From assembly GCA_024138025.1 (NCBI GenBank), contig JAMXBD010000426.1, positions 682,001-746,000 on the forward strand: DNA of 64,000 nt. The letters run 5' to 3'. The notes beneath the pieces were generated by a model. That model was not told the DNA's origin, ran no database searches, and saw nothing but the letters and a program-made list of their open reading frames with translations. The stretch's first letter is position 1, and every line of letters starts with the position of its first letter. Below are positions 60,271 through 64,000 of the stretch, one piece after another. The DNA comes from Combretum micranthum (lineage: Eukaryota; Streptophyta; Magnoliopsida; Myrtales; Combretaceae). A program made the position numbers and the translations under genes.

Positions 60271-60678
60271 ATGAATGGTAATAATCCTTTTCTCTACATG
60301 GACTTAGGAGCAACAACACATTTAACCAATGATGTAGGTATGCTACCTAATCTAAGACCATATAAAGGGAATGGTGTTATTTATGTTGGAAATGGAGATA
60401 AACTAGCTATTACTCATGTTGGTGATACAAACATTGGTAATTTGAATTTGAAAGATGTTCTTGTTATTCCCAATTTGAAGAAAAACTTAATTTTAGTAAG
60501 CAAAATTACTTCGAATAATATTTGCACCGTTGAATTTACTCCATCTAATTTTATTATTAAGGATCGAAACAAGAAAACAATAGGGAAGAGGCATGAACTG
60601 AAAGGCCAGTATGCTTTAGATGATTCAAGTTTTCATGAAGCTTTGCCTACAATAAGAGGGAACAACTCATTTTCTTAA
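60271..60678 (+). pseudogene. Copia aspartic protease remnant
   Basis: Protease that cuts the gag-pol polyprotein. The active-site motif reads D-L-G-A-T-T-H-L-T-N at about 60301, where the family has D-S-G-A, so the Ser is replaced by Leu. It is followed by VGNGDKLAITHVGD and LKDVLVIPNLKKNLILVSKI, the usual flap and C-terminal motifs. It runs 135 codons without a stop and then passes into the integrase N terminus with a frame change after 60678. Confidence 0.85.
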
Positions 60679-60689
60679 TGGCACCAGCG

Positions 60690-61562
60690 CCTTGGAAACC
60701 CAAATGCTAGGATACTTCTCTACTAAAAGGAAGCAAAGCCATTGATGTCACCAATTGGCAACTTAAGTATTCCATTTGTACTAGTTGTCAATTAGAAAAA
60801 AGTTGTAAACAACCCTTCAATTTAAATAATAAAATTTCTTATTTGCCTTTACAAAAGATGCATTGAGATCTTTGGGGACCAGCCCCAATTGTGTCAAACC
60901 AAAGCTTTTGATTTTATGTTATTTTTATAGATGACTTTTCAAGATTTACTTGGTTATATACATTGAAGAAAAAGTCAGATTTTTATTCTTGTTTTCTCAA
61001 ATTCCAAAGATTGATAGAGAACCAATTTGACAGAAAGATTAAAAATTTCCACTGTGATGGAGGTGGTGAGTTTAACTCTCTAGAATTTCTTAAACACATC
61101 AATGATTGTGGAATTCAACTACAAATATCATGTCTTGGGACCCTTGAACAAAACGATGTAGCTGAAAGAAAGCACCAGCATATTGTTGAAACGGGGTCAA
61201 CTATGCTTTTTCATGCTAATCTCCAACTTTTCTGCAGGTTGAAGCAATCCTTACAACAACTTATTTAATAACTAGAATGTCTTTTTTTGTTCTCAATCAT
61301 AAAACTCCATACTTTAAGCTCTATCAAAGGGAACCGGATTATGAAAGTTTGCAATTGTTTGGTTGTTTATGCTTTCCATCTTTTAAGACATCAAGGAGGA
61401 AACAAGTTTGTTAAAAAGACATATCCATGTGTATTTATTGGTTACAGTCCAATTCACAAAGGGTATAGATGCTTTAAACCACAAACAAAAAGAGTTTACC
61501 TTTCAAGACATGTTTTTTTTTTTTATGAAGGAAGGTTTCCTTACAAACAAGAATCTCCATAA
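60690..61562 (+). pseudogene. Copia integrase remnant
   Basis: Integrase inserts the DNA copy into the genome. The HHCC region is battered (60690-60840, with RLGNPNAR and CTSCQLEKS). The catalytic core keeps the Asp in IDDFSRFTW (about 60930), the second Asp in FHCDGGGEF (about 61050) and the Glu in EQNDVAERKHQHIVE (about 61150). The C-terminal part has VFIGYSPIHKGYRCF (61431-61475). Stops at 61268 and 61562, and others before 60963, break it. Confidence 0.85.
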
Positions 61563-62720
61563 ACAATTTCTATGCAATTGGAACTTGTTAAGTTCCTCAA
61601 TCCTGATGAATGGTTCAATACAAAAGTTGATGCTGATCTTAAAGCTCAACTAGAAAATGAACCATCTCTTACCTTGAACTCTAATGCTTGTTGTGATACA
61701 GGTTTTGACGAAACCTTTAATTATGATAGGGCAATTCCAAATCTTGAAAATGATGAACTTACCAGTGAAGAAGAATTGCAAGAATTGTAGGACATACAAG
61801 AAGAAGAGTAAAATGCTACAACAGACCCGAGCATGTTCAAGACACCACTACAATAGAAGATGTATAGGTTAATAACAAATGCTGGTGAAACTCGAGTTTA
61901 TCCATAACGAGATAGGCAACCTCCAAAATATTTACAAGAATATCAGTGCTACTTGACTCAAAATAACCTACTTACAGAACCAAAGAATTATCACCATGCA
62001 CTTAAAGACTATAAATGGTTAGCTGCAATGGAGGAAGAAATTAGTGCTCTTCATGCAAACAGAACCTGGACACTAGTTCCAAGACCACCAGATACAAATG
62101 TAGTGAGATCAAAATGGGTTTTCCAGATTAAACATCAAGAAGATAGCTCAATAGATAGACTAAAAGCTTCCCTTGTCACTCAGGGATTTACTTAAATATC
62201 TAGCATTGACTTTGAAAAAACATACGGCCCTGTTATTCGCCATACCACCATAAGACTTATTATTGCTATATTAACTTCACTGAACTGGTGTATCAAACAA
62301 CTTGATGTCAAGAATGTAATCTTGCATGGTAGTTTAAAGGAAATAGTATATATGGAACAGTTGCTTAGCTTTGTTGATGCTCACAGACCTAGTCATGTAT
62401 GTCTTCTTCATAAATCTCTTTATGGCTTAAAACAAGCCCCTCGAGCCTGGGTTAATCGATTGTCTCGGTTTCTTCTTCACCTTGGTTTCTATTGTAGCCA
62501 AGCAGATTCATCTTTATTTGTTTATCATCAAGATTCTATTACAATACTACTTTTAATCTATGTAGATGATATCTTGGTAACAAGCAACAACATCTCATTC
62601 ATTTCTAAATTGATTAATCAATTGAATTTAGAATTTGCAATGAAAGATCTTGGATTGCTTCACTTCTTTCTAGGTGTTGAAGTTCAAAATTTCACTATAG
62701 GAATTATTCTGCCGCAATAG
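61563..62720 (+). pseudogene. Copia reverse transcriptase remnant
   Basis: After a variable linker, RT begins near 61950. WLAAMEEEISALHANRTWTL and KWVFQIKHQ are followed by a TAA (62193) in the place of Gln in the GFTQ motif. Then come VYMEQ, LHKSLYGLKQAPRAW (62407-62451) and an intact YVDD active site (62560-62571) in LLLIYVDDILVTSNN. The polymerase motif is intact, but the frame has at least two stops in the domain. Confidence 0.9.
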
Positions 62721-62726
62721 TAGTAC

Positions 62727-63480
62727 TTGAAGGACCTTCCCACTCGCACAGGAATGATTAATTATGCTCCCACAGCTACTCCTACAGTTCTTAAAAGCAA
62801 GTCTCAAGCTTCAAATAACACTTTAGTTGATGCGACATACTATAGAAGCATTGTTGGTGCTTTTCAATACCTCACATTTACTCGACTAGATATCCAGTAT
62901 GCTATAAACAAAGTCTATCAATTTCTCAATGCACCTACTGAGTTGCATCTTAAAGTAGTCAAGAGAATTCTTTGCTATCTAAAAAGCACACAAGATTACG
63001 GTTTACGCTTTCTATCACATAGCCTACTCTTCTTATATGCCTTCTTAGATGCTGATTGGGCAAGATGTCCTCTTACTCGAAGAAGTACAATTGGTTTTTG
63101 TGTTTTCTTAATAGCAAACTGCATCTCATGATGTTGTAAGAAGCAAACTACAGTTGCACGGTCAAGTTCAGAAGCAGAATACCGATCAATGGCCTCAACA
63201 ACTGCTGAATTAACTTAGCTCACATTCTTGTTGCAAGACATTGGTATCTCTTTATTTTAACCTCCTCAGCTGTTCTATGATAATATCAGTGCTCTCTATA
63301 TGGTCGTTAATCCTCTATCCATGCTATAATAGAGCATATAGAGATTGACTATCATTTTGTTAGAGAAAAAGTAGCAATGGGTCATCTTGTCACATGCTTT
63401 GTGTCATCCTCTCATTAAATTGCAGATATCTTCACCAAACCACTACTGAAAGCACCTTTTGTTTCTTTTCGAAATAAGTT
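62727..63480 (+). pseudogene. Copia RNase H remnant
   Basis: RNase H removes the RNA template. After the connection domain (SIVGAFQYLTFTRLDIQYAI) it has FLDADWARCPLTRRSTIGFC with the first catalytic Asp, then TGA (63129) where the family has Trp, ARSSSEAEYRSMA with the catalytic Glu, TAG (63216) for Trp in AELTWL, and finally FVREKVAMGHLVTCF and IADIFTKPL after a frame change. Confidence 0.85.
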
Positions 63481-63510
63481 GGGACTTCATTTCCATTCCG
63501 CCTCCATCTT

Positions 63511-63519
63511 GAGGGAGGC
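63511..63519 (+). other. Polypurine tract of the copia element
   Basis: GAGGGAGGC immediately before the 3' LTR, the primer for plus-strand DNA synthesis. Confidence 0.75.
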
Positions 63520-63767
63520 TGATAAGGAAACAAATGCTGATGAGGAAATAAATCAATCAAACTCTATGGATCATTGACCAACTAACCAAGAAATAATCAA
63601 GGAGGAATCTTTAACCGACTAATATAGAAAAAATGTGCAGCTGATATGAAATGTTCTATGTTTTCTTCTTTTCTGTTTTTGTCTTTGTACAATATAAATA
63701 CTCCGTCTCGTGTAAACCTTTAACACATGAAAATCACCAATAACAAAATTTCCTTGAGTCCTTTTCA
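63520..63767 (+). repeat. 3' LTR of the copia element
   Basis: 248 bp, TGATAAGG...CCTTTTCA. It has about 17 bp (a CTTCTTTTCTG-type block near 63667) that the 5' LTR lacks. Confidence 0.9.
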
Positions 63768-63772
63768 ATAGT

Positions 63773-64000
63773 TTGATAGCATTGCATTATCGGTGAAAAC
63801 ATGAAATGATCTCATGCCTTTTGATCAAATTAGGCAAAGGAAAATAAACTGAATTCATCCTTCTTGCTAGGTTGTCTATGTATATATAATTCAAATATAA
63901 AAGATTCAAATAGCCATAAAAGTATCTTTCTATTCTATCTCCCAAGAATCCCTTTAATTCTAACAAATCTTCCAGGATTGATCAGAAGATCCTGTAGTTA
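63773..64000. other. Intergenic DNA at the right edge
   Basis: Nothing recognised. Confidence 0.5.

Larger units (their letters stand above)
59061..63767 (+). mobile_element. Complete but decayed Ty1/copia retrotransposon (4.7 kb)
   Basis: Two short LTRs (59061-59291 and 63520-63767) flank gag-pol in copia order: gag, protease, integrase, reverse transcriptase, RNase H. ATAGT duplications (59056-59060 and 63768-63772) are perfect. The primer-binding site and polypurine tract are present. Gag and protease remnants share one frame, and integrase to RNase H share another, each broken by stops. By hand alignment the LTRs differ at about 30 of 231 positions plus a ~17-bp indel (about 87% identity), so the insertion is millions of years old at usual plant rates. 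Confidence 0.95.

Overview
The window is AT-rich nuclear DNA of a flowering plant, probably a eudicot. The evidence is an intronless plant-specific VQ-motif (SIB1-like) gene and plant-type LINEs, Ty1/copia, long-LTR, hAT and Mutator-like elements. It is gene-poor: I can support one host gene with confidence, the VQ gene at 41044-41522 on the + strand. That gene carries a one-base frameshift exactly inside its VQ motif. Almost all other readable structure is transposons, many delimited here by their own target-site duplications (TSDs).

Layout. 1-5100: intergenic, with a possible first exon running off the left edge on the - strand. 5115-7235: solo LTR (TSD TTTAA). 9208-12991: 3.8-kb solo LTR (TSD ACCAG). 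13928-27680: a nearly full-length LINE on the - strand, split by three later insertions: a 2.7-kb solo LTR with a minisatellite (14017-16752, TSD CCTAT), a non-autonomous hAT element (16800-17583, TSD AATATTAA) and a 4.4-kb solo LTR (19173-23593, TSD ATAGG). 30131-30977 and 31334-32990: two Mutator-like elements with long terminal inverted repeats; the first encloses a host-like reading frame (Pack-MULE candidate). 36493-38460: solo LTR (TSD ATATC). 40921-41522: VQ gene with TATA box. 41835-42925: its 3' flank, present again in diverged form at 52270-54452. 43864-46153: LTR fragment and a third Mutator-like element. About 46860-51944: one LTR, primer-binding site and a gag-like frame with no pol, on the - strand. 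52330-53245 and 54607-55324: two more hAT-type elements. 54455-58660: a 5'-truncated LINE on the - strand. 59061-63767: a complete but decayed Ty1/copia element (TSD ATAGT).

Together these record layered transposition: LINE, then LTR and hAT insertions into it, then loss of internal LTR-element regions by LTR-LTR recombination, leaving solo LTRs. Open pol frames are broken mainly by stops and Asp-to-Asn changes that look like C-to-T or G-to-A decay, as expected for methylated silent DNA. No CRISPR, rRNA, tRNA or operon structure was seen.
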